The translations under genes were made by a program, and so were the position numbers. The notes under the pieces were generated by a model that ran no database searches, was not told the origin of the DNA, and was given only the letters and a program-made list of their open reading frames with translations. 64,000 nucleotides of DNA from Halomarina ordinaria (GTDB taxonomy: Archaea; Halobacteriota; Halobacteria; Halobacteriales; Haloarculaceae), in assembly GCF_030553305.1 (NCBI RefSeq), contig NZ_JARRAH010000006.1:1-64000 (forward strand), written 5' to 3'. The stretch's first letter is position 1, and each line of letters starts with the position of its first letter. Below, piece by piece: positions 31,702-40,887 of the stretch.

Positions 31702-33123
31702 GTGGACCTCGACCGCTCCAGCGTCGCGCTGTACGGCGCCCGTATCGTCATCAGCCTCGTCGGTTTCATCAGCACGGTCTACTTCGCGCGGGAACTGGGC
31801 TCCTCGGGGCTGGGCCTCTACTTCACGTTCGAGACGGTCGTGAACGTCCTCGCGGTGTTCTCGCGCTTCGGCGTCGACAACGCCGTCATCAAGCGCATGA
31901 GCGCGGCCGACACCGACGCCGAGCGGGGACGGTACCTCACCGGCGCGCTCGCCGTCGTCACCGTCCCGTTCGTCTGCGTCTCGCTGGTCGTCCTCCTCGC
32001 GCGCGGGCCGCTCGACGCGCTGTTCGAACTCGCGCTCGTCCCGCTCCTGGTGGTCGTCCTCGCCGTCGAGACGGCCCAGTGGGTGCTCATCTCGGCGCTC
32101 CGCGGCGAGCAGCGCATCGCGACCACCGCCGGCCTGGAACTGCTCGGCGAACTCGCCCGCATCGGCGTGAGCGTCGGCCTCGTCCTCGCCGGCTTCGGCG
32201 CCGTCGGCCTCGTCTACGGCCTCATGCTCGGACAGTTCCTCCGCGCCGTCGCCGCCGCCGGCCTCATCCGGACGCGGCTGCGCCGTCCCACCCGCGAGAC
32301 CGTCCGGAGCCTCCTCTCGTTCTCGAAGTACGCCGCCGGAATGAACGTCAGTCACCTCGCCTACAGCTGGTTCGACACGCTGGTGCTCGCGCTGCTGGCG
32401 TCGAAGGCCGCCGTCGGCGTCTACGAGTCGGCCTGGCGCGTCAGCCTCGTCGTCATGCTCGCGAGTTCCTCCATCGGCGTGGCGCTCGCCCCCTCGGTGA
32501 GCAGCTGGCACGCCAGCGAGGAGTGGGACCGCATCGAGAGCGCCGTCAGCGAGGCCGTCACCTACGCCCTGTTGCTCGTGGTTCCCGCCGTCGTCGGCGT
32601 CGCCGTCCTCGGCGAGGCGTTCATGGAGGTGGTCTACCGCTTCGAGACCGGGGGGCTGGTGCTGGTCGTCCTCGTCGCCGAGAAACTCCTGCAGGCGGTG
32701 AAGGACGTCGCCCAGAGCACGCTGCTCGGTACCGAGCGCGAGCGGGTGGTCTTCTGGACCAACGCCGTCACCGTCGCGGCGAACGTCGCGCTCAACCTCC
32801 TCCTGGTCCCCGTCTTCGGGATGCTCGGGGCGGCGGTCGCCACGTTCGCCACCGCCGGCACCGCCGCGGTCCTCCAGGTCGCCGTCCTCCGGCGCTCGAT
32901 GGCGTTCGGGGTCGACCGCCGGGCGGTCGCCTGGCAGGTCGGGGCCGCGCTGGCGATGGGCGCGGCGGTCGTCCTCGCCTCGCGGGCCGTCCCGCCGACG
33001 ACCGTCCCCCGGCTGTTCGGCCTCATCGGCCTCGGCGTCGCCGTCTACGGACTGTGCGTCCTCGGCCACGGCGGGATGCGGACGCGCCTCCTCGCGGTCC
33101 TTCCCCGCCCCGGTAGCTCGTGA
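31702..33123 (+). CDS. Polysaccharide flippase (Wzx/MVF-type)
   Basis: 473 residues, 12-14 TM helices. N-terminal GARIVISLVGFISTVYFARELGSSGLGLYFTFE is typical of the oligosaccharide flippase family, as are FSKYAAGMNVSHLAYSWFDTLVLALL and NVALNLLLVPVFGMLGAAVAT. Moves polyprenyl-linked oligosaccharide across the membrane. GTG start at 31702, 53 bp after the sulfatase stop. A second flippase at 45537-46970 suggests two glycans or a duplication. Confidence 0.93.
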   Translation: MDLDRSSVALYGARIVISLVGFISTVYFARELGSSGLGLYFTFETVVNVLAVFSRFGVDNAVIKRMSAADTDAERGRYLTGALAVVTVPFVCVSLVVLLARGPLDALFELALVPLLVVVLAVETAQWVLISALRGEQRIATTAGLELLGELARIGVSVGLVLAGFGAVGLVYGLMLGQFLRAVAAAGLIRTRLRRPTRETVRSLLSFSKYAAGMNVSHLAYSWFDTLVLALLASKAAVGVYESAWRVSLVVMLASSSIGVALAPSVSSWHASEEWDRIESAVSEAVTYALLLVVPAVVGVAVLGEAFMEVVYRFETGGLVLVVLVAEKLLQAVKDVAQSTLLGTERERVVFWTNAVTVAANVALNLLLVPVFGMLGAAVATFATAGTAAVLQVAVLRRSMAFGVDRRAVAWQVGAALAMGAAVVLASRAVPPTTVPRLFGLIGLGVAVYGLCVLGHGGMRTRLLAVLPRPGSS

Positions 33124-33206
33124 CTTATAATAACCCTCTCGCGTCTATCCCCTCACGATGCGACCTATCGCCTACCCGAGCGACGCGCCGACCGCGAGGG
33201 ACCCGG

Positions 33207-35054
33207 ATGCGTGACGAGGTGCTCACCCGCTGGGTGAACCAGCCGCCCGCCGACCCCGTCTACCAGTACCTCCGCGACGCGGAGAAGGAGTCGGCGTGGG
33301 AGGTGCTCGGGGCGCGGGAGCGGGTCCTCGACATCGCCTCCGAGGCGAACGTCACCCGGGGGCTCGACGCGGCGTACGTCGCCCGCGTCGACTTCTCGTC
33401 GACGGCCATCGACTACGCCCGCGAGGTGCTCGGCGACGAGGTCGACCGCTACGAGTGGGTCGACCCGGAGACCCCCCGGCTGCCCTTCCCCGACGACCAC
33501 TTCGACGGCGGCGTCTCCATCGGGCCCTACGACTGGAAGTTCCTCGACGTGACGGCCCTGACCGCCGAGGTGCGCCGCGTGACGCGCGGCGACGGCCTGT
33601 TCGTCTTCTCCGTGCCGACGCCCCGCTCGCCGTACCACACCGGCGGTCGGTTCAGCCTGCGCTACTACACGCCCGGGGCGGCCCGCTCGCTGCTCGCCCC
33701 CGGGTGGGAACTGGCGGACTACGACCTCGTCTACCAGCACCCCTACTGGCTGCACTCGAAGCTCGCGATGGCGCCGCCGGCGCTCCAGCGGCCGTTCGTC
33801 ACGGCCGCGAAGCGCCTCGACGACCGCCTCGACGCGCGCGACGACTGGGACGACGCCTCCTACCTCGTCCTCGGCGCGCGGCCCCTCGACTACGAGCGCC
33901 ACGTCGAACGGGCGCTCGACTGCCTCTATCGCCCGACCGACGAGAACGGCTTCTGGGACGCCGAGGGCGGCCACATCGTCCGGGCGCTGGAGTACGACGT
34001 CGCCGACGGCACCATCGCGGGGTGGACGCCGACCGACGACGTGGTGTGGCGCTACGCCCCGTTCGCGCTGATGGGGTCGCTGCGCTGGCGGTGCTCGTCG
34101 CTCGGCGACGGGAGCCGCGACGCGAAGATAGAGCGCGAACTGGCGTACTTCCGCGAGCGCGTCGCCGACCCCGACACCCTTCGCGAGATGCCGAGCTACG
34201 GCATCGGCGCGCTCACCTACGCCTTCGCGCGCGCGGCGACCGTCTACGGGACCGAGTACGCGACGGTCGCGCGCGACCTCTACGAGCACGCCGACGAGCG
34301 CTTCGACTTCGACGACAGCGAGGACTCGCTCCTGCTCTACGGCTGGACCTACCTCTACGAGGTCGACCCGGGTGCCGACCTCCGGCGCTCCATCGACGGT
34401 GCGCTCTACGAACTCGTCGAGCGACAGAACGCCTGGAAGACGCTCTTCTACTTCGACAACCCGACCACCCGCCGCCACCAGAACCAGATGTACACCCTCT
34501 GGGCGCTCTCGCGGGCGGTCGAGGTGACCGGCTGCACCGGCTACCTGGAGAACGTCGAGGCGGTCCTCGACTACACCATCGAGGAGCGCATGCGCGACGA
34601 CGGCGCGTTCATCTGGGAGGACCCCTCCCGGCGGACGTACGCGGGGGCGGAACTGCGCCGCCGCCTCGGCACCGGCTTCTCGCGACCCCCCCACTGGGAG
34701 TTCCTCTACCCGTGTCACCAGACGTTCTTCGTCGTCGCGGTGGCGCACTACTACGCCGCGGGCGGCGAGCGCGACTACGACGACGCCCTCGGCGAGGCCA
34801 TGCGCTGGATCTACGGCCGCAACGACCTCGGCGCCGACCTGACCGAGGTGAGCGGCCTCGGCGTCCCGGTTCGGTTCCTCACGACCGACGGCCGCCTCGA
34901 CGTGGCCGACCAGCAGTTCAAGGGCGCCTACGAGGTCGGCGCGTACGTCATGGCGCTGACCGACCTCGTCGAACACGAACGCGCGCGCGCCCGCGGCGGG
35001 ACGCCCCGCGTCGGGCGGCGTCGCGCGCCGGACGCGACCGACCGCTCGCCGTGA
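33207..35054 (+). CDS. SAM methyltransferase-like / alpha-alpha toroid fusion protein
   Basis: 615 residues from ATG 33207. Residues ~1-225 are a class I methyltransferase-like fold: VLDIASEANVTRGLDA at motif I (a normal VLDxGCGxG is lost), LPFPDDHFDGGVSIGPYDWK, then GDGLFVFSVPTPRSPYHTGG. Residues ~230-590 are helical repeats (GYLENVEAVLDYTIEERM, YPCHQTFFVVAVAHYYAAG, DQQFKGAYEVGAYVMALTDL) like an alpha/alpha toroid of glycan lyases or hydrolases. The next GT2 gene starts in its stop codon (GTGA). Substrate unknown; the damaged SAM motif makes methyl transfer doubtful. Confidence 0.75.
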   Translation: MRDEVLTRWVNQPPADPVYQYLRDAEKESAWEVLGARERVLDIASEANVTRGLDAAYVARVDFSSTAIDYAREVLGDEVDRYEWVDPETPRLPFPDDHFDGGVSIGPYDWKFLDVTALTAEVRRVTRGDGLFVFSVPTPRSPYHTGGRFSLRYYTPGAARSLLAPGWELADYDLVYQHPYWLHSKLAMAPPALQRPFVTAAKRLDDRLDARDDWDDASYLVLGARPLDYERHVERALDCLYRPTDENGFWDAEGGHIVRALEYDVADGTIAGWTPTDDVVWRYAPFALMGSLRWRCSSLGDGSRDAKIERELAYFRERVADPDTLREMPSYGIGALTYAFARAATVYGTEYATVARDLYEHADERFDFDDSEDSLLLYGWTYLYEVDPGADLRRSIDGALYELVERQNAWKTLFYFDNPTTRRHQNQMYTLWALSRAVEVTGCTGYLENVEAVLDYTIEERMRDDGAFIWEDPSRRTYAGAELRRRLGTGFSRPPHWEFLYPCHQTFFVVAVAHYYAAGGERDYDDALGEAMRWIYGRNDLGADLTEVSGLGVPVRFLTTDGRLDVADQQFKGAYEVGAYVMALTDLVEHERARARGGTPRVGRRRAPDATDRSP

Positions 35055-35983
35055 GTCCTCGCACCGACGGGCCGCTCGTCAGCGTCGTCGTCCCCACGTA
35101 CAACCGCTCGGGCGCGGTCACCGGGGCCGTCGAGAGCGCCCTCGACCAGACGTACTCGAACCTGGAGGTCGTGGTGGTCGACGACGGGAGCACCGACGAC
35201 ACCCGGGCGGTCCTCGACGACTACGCCGCCGACCGCGAGCGCGTCCGCGTCGTCCACAGCGCGACGAACGAGGGCATCCCCGCGGCGCGCAACCGCGGCC
35301 TCGCGGCCGCCCGCGGCGAGTACGTCTGCCCGCTCGACGACGACGACCGCTGGCACCCGGCGAAGGTCGAGCGCCAGGTCGCGGCGCTCGACTCGCTCGA
35401 CGACGACTACTGGGGCGTCTACACCCACGGCCGCATCGTCGACCGCGAGGGCCGCCTGGAGGCGCGCGTCGAGTCCGACGCCGCCGGCGACGTCTACCCG
35501 GACGTGCTCGTCGAGATGTCGATACTCCCCCACTCGGGGCACATGGCCCGCGCGACGTGTCTGGAGGCGGTCGGCGGCTACGACGACGGGTTCGACGTCG
35601 CCTGCGACTGGGACCTCACGGTTCGCCTCTGTCGCCGGTGGAAGGTCGCGCTGCTCCCCGAGGTGCTCGTCGAGCGCACCCACGGTGGGGACAACGTCAC
35701 CGGCGACCCGGGCTACGACGTCCGGGCGCGGGCGCTCGTCGCCGAGAAGTTCGAGGGAGCAATCGAGGAAACCGGCGTCGCACGTGCGTTCGCCGCCGCG
35801 AGCGCGCGCGAGCGGGGACTGCTCGCGCTCGACCGCGGGGAGCGATGGGAGGCGACCCGGCGGTTCGCGGCCGCGTTTCGGGCGGCCCCGACCCCCGACC
35901 ACCTCGCGCTCGCCGCCCTCGCGCCGCTCGGCCCCCGGGGCCTCGCCGTCGCCCGCCGCGTCCGGTCGCTCCTAGCGCGCTGA
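35051..35983 (+). CDS. Glycosyltransferase family 2
   Basis: 310 residues; GTG start at 35051 overlaps the preceding stop. GT-A motifs: VSVVVPTYNRSGAVTGAVES (~10-29), EVVVVDDGSTDDTR and the DxD-like CPLDDDDRWHP (~91-101). The C-terminal ~70 residues are Arg/Ala-rich helices. Transfers a nucleotide-activated sugar in the cytoplasm; coupled to the methyltransferase/toroid fusion. Its 3' end overlaps the convergent GT4 gene by 12 bp. Confidence 0.93.
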   Translation: MSPRTDGPLVSVVVPTYNRSGAVTGAVESALDQTYSNLEVVVVDDGSTDDTRAVLDDYAADRERVRVVHSATNEGIPAARNRGLAAARGEYVCPLDDDDRWHPAKVERQVAALDSLDDDYWGVYTHGRIVDREGRLEARVESDAAGDVYPDVLVEMSILPHSGHMARATCLEAVGGYDDGFDVACDWDLTVRLCRRWKVALLPEVLVERTHGGDNVTGDPGYDVRARALVAEKFEGAIEETGVARAFAAASARERGLLALDRGERWEATRRFAAAFRAAPTPDHLALAALAPLGPRGLAVARRVRSLLAR

Positions 35984-37231
35984 GGTCGCGAGGTCGCGGT
36001 ACACCCCTCTGAGGGTCGCCGTCTCGCGCTCCCAGTTGTACGTCCGCTCGACCGCCCCGCGGGCGTGCTCCCCTAACTGCTCACGGAGCGCGGGGTCCTC
36101 GGCCAGTTCGACCGTCGCGTCCGCGACCGCCGCGCTGTCGCCGTCGGCGACGACCCGGCCGCAGTCGGCCTCGCGGACGACCCGACCGAGCGTGCCGACG
36201 TCCGTGACGAGGACGGGCTTTCGCATCGCCATGTACTGGAAGAGCTTGTGGGGGACGGTCGTCGCGGTGTGGGGGTTGTCGCGGTGGAGGACGAACGGGA
36301 GGTCGATGGCGGCGATGTGAGCGGGGACGGCCTCGAAGTCCACCCAGCCGGTGAAGGTGATGCGCTCGCCGACGCCCGTCTCCTCGGCCACCTCGCGCAG
36401 GTGGCGGTCGTAGGCGGCCTCGCCGGCCGACCCGACGACGAGCAGGCGGGCGTTCGGGACGCGCTCGACGACGGCCGGCATCGCCTCGATGGCCGTCTCC
36501 AGCCCCCGGTGAGGGCCGAAACTGCCCACGTAGCCGAGGACGAACTCCTCCTCGTAGCCGTCGACGGGTGGCGTCTCGGCGTCGAACGTGTCGAGGTCGA
36601 CGGTGTTCGAGACGACGGCCACCGAGGAGGGGGAGACGCCGCAGTCGGCGACGTAGTGGGCCTTCCCCTCCTCGGTGACGGCGAGGACGCGGTCGGCCCG
36701 TCGGACGCCGTCGCGTTCGAGGCGCTTGAGGCGGGGAACGGGCGTGAACAGCGTCTGTACCGTCCGGCGCGGGAGCGCCATCCCGGTGCGCCACTGGCGG
36801 GCCGCCTCGGGGTAGTTCTCGTGGAGGTCGGCGACGAGCGGGCAGTCGTACGCCTCGGCGACGGCGAGGCCGGTCCGGACGAGCGGGAGGTCGTGGACGT
36901 GGAGGGCGTCGAGGCGCTCCTCCTCGACGAAGCGCGCCATCTCGCGGCGCCAGATGACGTCGGTGAGCGTCAGGAGGTAGCGGACGGTCTTGGCGGTCCG
37001 CTGGACGGTGGTGTAGCGCTCGCGGCGGTGGATGCGCCGGACCGCTATCGGACCGACGCGGTCGTAGGTCGGCTCTCGTCCCTCCTCCCGGCCCAGACAG
37101 AGGAGGTGGACGTCGTGGCCGGCCGCCGACAGCGCCCGCGCCTCCTTCTCGACGCGGACGTCGTGCGGGAAGAACCCCCGCAACACCATCCCGATGCGCA
37201 TCGACGCGTCGCCGGCCGCTGGCTCGCTCAT
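35972..37231 (-). CDS. Glycosyltransferase family 4
   Basis: 419 residues from ATG 37231 (MSEPAAGDAS); ATG 37201 (MRIGMVLRGFFPHDVRVEKEA) is also possible and closer to the fold start. Donor-domain motifs: GYVGSFGPHRGLETAIEAMP (~215-234), GWVDFEAVPAHIAAIDLPFV and NPHTATTVPHKLFQYMAMRKPVL. It stands on the minus strand amid plus-strand glycan genes. Sugar specificity unknown. Confidence 0.92.
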   Translation of the reverse strand: MSEPAAGDASMRIGMVLRGFFPHDVRVEKEARALSAAGHDVHLLCLGREEGREPTYDRVGPIAVRRIHRRERYTTVQRTAKTVRYLLTLTDVIWRREMARFVEEERLDALHVHDLPLVRTGLAVAEAYDCPLVADLHENYPEAARQWRTGMALPRRTVQTLFTPVPRLKRLERDGVRRADRVLAVTEEGKAHYVADCGVSPSSVAVVSNTVDLDTFDAETPPVDGYEEEFVLGYVGSFGPHRGLETAIEAMPAVVERVPNARLLVVGSAGEAAYDRHLREVAEETGVGERITFTGWVDFEAVPAHIAAIDLPFVLHRDNPHTATTVPHKLFQYMAMRKPVLVTDVGTLGRVVREADCGRVVADGDSAAVADATVELAEDPALREQLGEHARGAVERTYNWERETATLRGVYRDLATSAR

Positions 37232-37445
37232 TGGCGGGCGTAGCGGGACCAGGGGCATAACTATGGAGCCGGTACCGTCGGCGCGAGCGGCGTCAGACGG
37301 CCACGGGGCCGCTCGCGCGCAGTATGGGGCTCCTACTCCTCAGTACGTACCGTATAGTAATCCGACTGTCACTGTTCTCCGAATGTATGGAACCGGGAGT
37401 GATGTGTCGTGGGGGGAGTCGGCGTAACAGGGAACGCGGCGGGTC

Positions 37446-38588
37446 GTGCTAGCGCTGGTCGCCCTCGGCGTCGCGCTCCTCGCGGCCACGGCACTCCCCT
37501 ACGTCGGCTTCCTCGCGCTGTACGCGTGGGTCAGGCCGTCGGGGTCGCCGGCCGCGAAGCGACCGTCCGAACCGACCGTGAGCGTCGTCCTCCCCACGTA
37601 CAACGAGGCGCGCATCGTCGAGAACAAGCTCCGCGACCTCGTCGCGCTCGACTACCCGATGGAGAAGGTCGAGATCGTGGTCGTCGATTCGAGCACGGAC
37701 GAGACGCCCGACCTCGTCGAGTCGTTCTTCGCCGACCGCGACGCGCCCGCCTCCACGCTCATCCGTGAGGGCGACCGCCGCGGCCTCGCGCGCGCGCTCA
37801 ACGACGGCTACGCCGCCGCCGAGAACGAAATCATCGTCAAGACCGACTGCGACGCCCGCCTCGCGCCCGACGCGCTCCGCGAGGCGATGGCGAACTTCGC
37901 CGACCCCGCCGTCGACGGCGTCACCGGCCGCAACGCGGAGGTCCTCGGCGGGAGCGAGGTCGAGACCGACTACCGCGGCATCCAGTCGCACATCCAGACG
38001 CTCGAGTCGCACCTCGACTCGACGTTCATCTTCCACGGGCCGTTCTCGGCGTTTCGCCGCGAGGCGGTCGTCCCCATCGACCCCGGGTCGCTGGCCGACG
38101 ACTCCGAACTCGCGCTGCGGATCCGGCGTAACGGCGGCCGGGTCGTCTTCGACCCCGCCGTCGCGTACATGGAGGCGGCCCACTCGGCGTTCGCGAAGCG
38201 CCGCAAACAGAAGGACCGCCGGGCGATGGGCCTCGTCCGCCTGCTGGTCCAGCAGCGCGACGCGCTCGGTCGCCACGGCCGCTACGGTCGGGTCGTCCTC
38301 CCGTTCAACTGGCTGTTCATGCTCGTCTCGCCGTGGCTGCTCGCGACGGGCCTCGCGGCGCTCGTCCTCGGCGCGGTGACGACGGCGGGGGTCGCCGGCC
38401 TCGCCCTGCCCGCCGCGCTCCTCGCCTTCGTCGCCGCCGGGTCGCGCGACGTCCTCGGACCGTTCCAGCCGTTCTACGCGCTGTTCGACGCGCAGGTGTC
38501 GCTGCTCAGCGCGGCCGTCAGGCTGCCGCTGACGAGCACCGACGGACTGTGGGAACCCGACGCCGAACTCCGCGAGGCGTATGACTGA
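37446..38588 (+). CDS. Membrane-anchored glycosyltransferase family 2
   Basis: 380 residues, GTG start at 37446. One TM helix at the N-terminus (~1-28), a GT-A core (TVSVVLPTYNEARIVENKL, IVVVDSSTDETPDL, IIVKTDCDARLAP) and further TM helices at ~285-360. The GPFSAFRREAV and DDSELALRIRRNGGRVVF motifs match processive or hyaluronan-synthase-like GT2 proteins. Likely polymerises or extends a polyprenyl-linked glycan. Confidence 0.92.
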   Translation: MLALVALGVALLAATALPYVGFLALYAWVRPSGSPAAKRPSEPTVSVVLPTYNEARIVENKLRDLVALDYPMEKVEIVVVDSSTDETPDLVESFFADRDAPASTLIREGDRRGLARALNDGYAAAENEIIVKTDCDARLAPDALREAMANFADPAVDGVTGRNAEVLGGSEVETDYRGIQSHIQTLESHLDSTFIFHGPFSAFRREAVVPIDPGSLADDSELALRIRRNGGRVVFDPAVAYMEAAHSAFAKRRKQKDRRAMGLVRLLVQQRDALGRHGRYGRVVLPFNWLFMLVSPWLLATGLAALVLGAVTTAGVAGLALPAALLAFVAAGSRDVLGPFQPFYALFDAQVSLLSAAVRLPLTSTDGLWEPDAELREAYD

Positions 38589-38621
38589 CCGCGCGTCCAC
38601 GGCGGTCGTCCCCCAGGGACG

Positions 38622-40316
38622 GTGACTCGCGTGGCCGACGCGAGCGAGGACCGCCCCACGACCCCGACCGCCCGCCTCCGACGGGCCCTCCTCGCCCACG
38701 GCTGGCTCCTCGTCGTGGCGCTGGCCGCTGTGGTGCGGTTCGCGACCCTCGGGGCGGAGAGCCTCTGGACGGACGAACTCATCACCCTCGATTTCGTCAC
38801 CGCGAACGGTCCCCTGGAACTCCTGTGGGTCATCCCGCTCAACCAGCCCCACCTGCCGGTCTACTACGTCCTCCTCGACCTGTGGACGGCGCTCGCCGGC
38901 ACCTCGGAGGCGGCCCTGCGCTTCCCGTCGGCGGTGTTCGGGGTCGCGGCCGTCGCCGCGCTCTACGCGCTCGGGACGACCCTGTTCGACCGCCGGGTCG
39001 GCCTGCTGGCGGCGACGGTGCTCGCGCTCTCGCGCTTCCACGTCTATCACTCCCAGGAGGTGCGGATGTACAGCCTGCTGACGCTGCTGACGGTCGTCTC
39101 CTACCTGCTGCTCGTCCGCGTCCGCGACGGTGACGACCGGCGCGACCGGGTGGGGTACCTGTTCGTCACGCTCGCGCTCCTCTACACCCACCCCTTCGCC
39201 CTGTTCGTCGTCGCCGCCCAGGGGACGTACCTCCTCGGCCGGTGGCTCCACCGCGAGGGGTGGCCGCCGACGGTGCCGCCGCGCTGGCGACTGCCGGCGC
39301 TGGGCGTGACGCTCGCCGTCGCGCCGCTGCTCGTGGGTGCCCTCCTCCGGGGACGCTCGGCGACGTACTCCTACATCCCGCCGCCGACGCCCCGGCAGGT
39401 CGTGGGCGCCATCGCCGAACACGTCGGCTACGCCGGCGCGCCGCGCTGGGTGCTGTTCGCCGGTCTCGCGCTCTCGGGAGCCGTCGTCGCCGTCGGTCTG
39501 GTCGACGCCCGCGGCGCGTTCGGCCGCTGGCGGGGCGCGCGCGGGTCCGCCACGACGCTCGCGGCGACCGTCCGCCGCCTCCTCCCGCGCGACGGCGAGA
39601 GCGAGAACACCGCGCTCGTCCTCCTCTGGTTCCTCGGACCGTTGCTGGTCCCGGTGGTCGTCTCCTACCTCGTGACGCCGGTGTTCTGGCCGCGCTACAC
39701 CATCGCGGCCTCCCCCGCCCTCTTCGTGCTGATGGCGAAGGGCGTCCGGGACATCCCCCGCCCGCCGCTCCGGGCCGTCGTCGCGCTCCTGCTCGTCTGT
39801 AGCCTCCTGCCCGGCGTCGTCCAGTACCACACCACCACGCAGAAAGAGGAGTGGGACGAGGTGGGCGCGACGCTCGACGAGCGCGCCGAGGCCGGGGACT
39901 TCGTCCTCGTGGCCGACCGCATCACGCGCCGCGGCGTCGACCACTACTCCGCGCGCGCGGGCGAGGACCTGGTCGTCCGCGACGTCATCGCCGTCGATTC
40001 GGGGACTGGGTACGCCCCGACGCCCAACGAGACGATACGCGAGATGGTCGAGGGGCGCGACCGGGTGTGGGTCGTGTTCTCGCACATCACCGAGGACGAC
40101 CGCGAGCGCGTCCTCGACCACGTCGAGCGAGACCACACGCGCACCTGGGAGCGCTCGTTCGTCGGTATCGACCTCTACCTCTACGAGCGCGCTCCCGAAG
40201 CGCAGTCGGTCGAAACCGTCGACGCCGCGGGTTCGGACCGGCAGGGGACCCCCACCCGTGCCCCCTCGAACCGGGTGATGGCGAGACCGCCTACGCCTGC
40301 TTCAGCTTCGCCGTGA
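38622..40316 (+). CDS. GT-C family membrane glycosyltransferase (GT39/ArnT-like)
   Basis: 564 residues with about 11 TM helices. The first loop has LGAESLWTDELITLDF, where an acidic pair (DE) is the usual GT-C catalytic site, followed by QPHLPVYYVLLDLW and the SQEVRMYSLLTLL motif. Uses a lipid-phosphate sugar as donor and acts on the outer face. A soluble C-terminal domain follows (EEWDEVGATLDERAEAGDFVLVADR). The 3' end overlaps msrA by 26 bp in opposite orientation. Confidence 0.9.
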   Translation: MTRVADASEDRPTTPTARLRRALLAHGWLLVVALAAVVRFATLGAESLWTDELITLDFVTANGPLELLWVIPLNQPHLPVYYVLLDLWTALAGTSEAALRFPSAVFGVAAVAALYALGTTLFDRRVGLLAATVLALSRFHVYHSQEVRMYSLLTLLTVVSYLLLVRVRDGDDRRDRVGYLFVTLALLYTHPFALFVVAAQGTYLLGRWLHREGWPPTVPPRWRLPALGVTLAVAPLLVGALLRGRSATYSYIPPPTPRQVVGAIAEHVGYAGAPRWVLFAGLALSGAVVAVGLVDARGAFGRWRGARGSATTLAATVRRLLPRDGESENTALVLLWFLGPLLVPVVVSYLVTPVFWPRYTIAASPALFVLMAKGVRDIPRPPLRAVVALLLVCSLLPGVVQYHTTTQKEEWDEVGATLDERAEAGDFVLVADRITRRGVDHYSARAGEDLVVRDVIAVDSGTGYAPTPNETIREMVEGRDRVWVVFSHITEDDRERVLDHVERDHTRTWERSFVGIDLYLYERAPEAQSVETVDAAGSDRQGTPTRAPSNRVMARPPTPASASP

Positions 40317-40821
40317 ACGTCTCGCGGACCTTCTCGACCTTCGGCGCCGCGTGCATCCGACAGTAGGCGTCGCGGGGGTTCTTCTCGAAGTAGTCCTGGT
40401 GTTTCTCCTCGGCCGGGTAGAACGTCTCCAGTTCAGTGATTTCCGTGACGACCTCGTCGGCGTACTCCTCGTCGAGCGCCTCGACGTAGGCCTCGACCTG
40501 TCGTCGCTGGTCCTCGTCGTGGGCGAGGACGATGGAGCGGTACTGGGTCCCGACGTCCGGCCCCTGGCGGTTCAACTGGGTGGGGTCGTGCGTGGCGAAG
40601 AACACCTCCAGTAGCTCGTCGTACCCGATGACGTCGGGGTCGTACTCGACCTGGACGACCTCCGCGTGGCCGGTGGTACCGCTACAGACCTCGCGGTAGG
40701 TGGGGTTCTCGGTGTGGCCGCCCGCGTAGCCCGACGTGACCGACGCCACGCCGTCGAGTTCCTTCATCGCCGCCTCGGTACACCAGAAGCACCCGCCGCC
40801 GAACGTGGCTCGCTCCGTCAT
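40291..40821 (-). CDS. msrA: Peptide methionine sulfoxide reductase A
   Basis: 176 residues. The catalytic motif GGGCFWCTEAAM (Cys near residue 11) and SGYAGGHTENPTYREVCSGTTGHAE, VQVEYDP and GTQYRS are all present. Repairs methionine-S-sulfoxide in oxidised proteins. Located between the glycan cluster and the regulator, apparently unrelated to either. Confidence 0.96.
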   Translation of the reverse strand: MTERATFGGGCFWCTEAAMKELDGVASVTSGYAGGHTENPTYREVCSGTTGHAEVVQVEYDPDVIGYDELLEVFFATHDPTQLNRQGPDVGTQYRSIVLAHDEDQRRQVEAYVEALDEEYADEVVTEITELETFYPAEEKHQDYFEKNPRDAYCRMHAAPKVEKVRETFTAKLKQA

Positions 40822-40887
40822 GGGTCGAGAGAGGTGACAGAGGAGTATGTACCTGGCGTCCGCGTCCGCGTCCGTGGTGGTCGCGAC

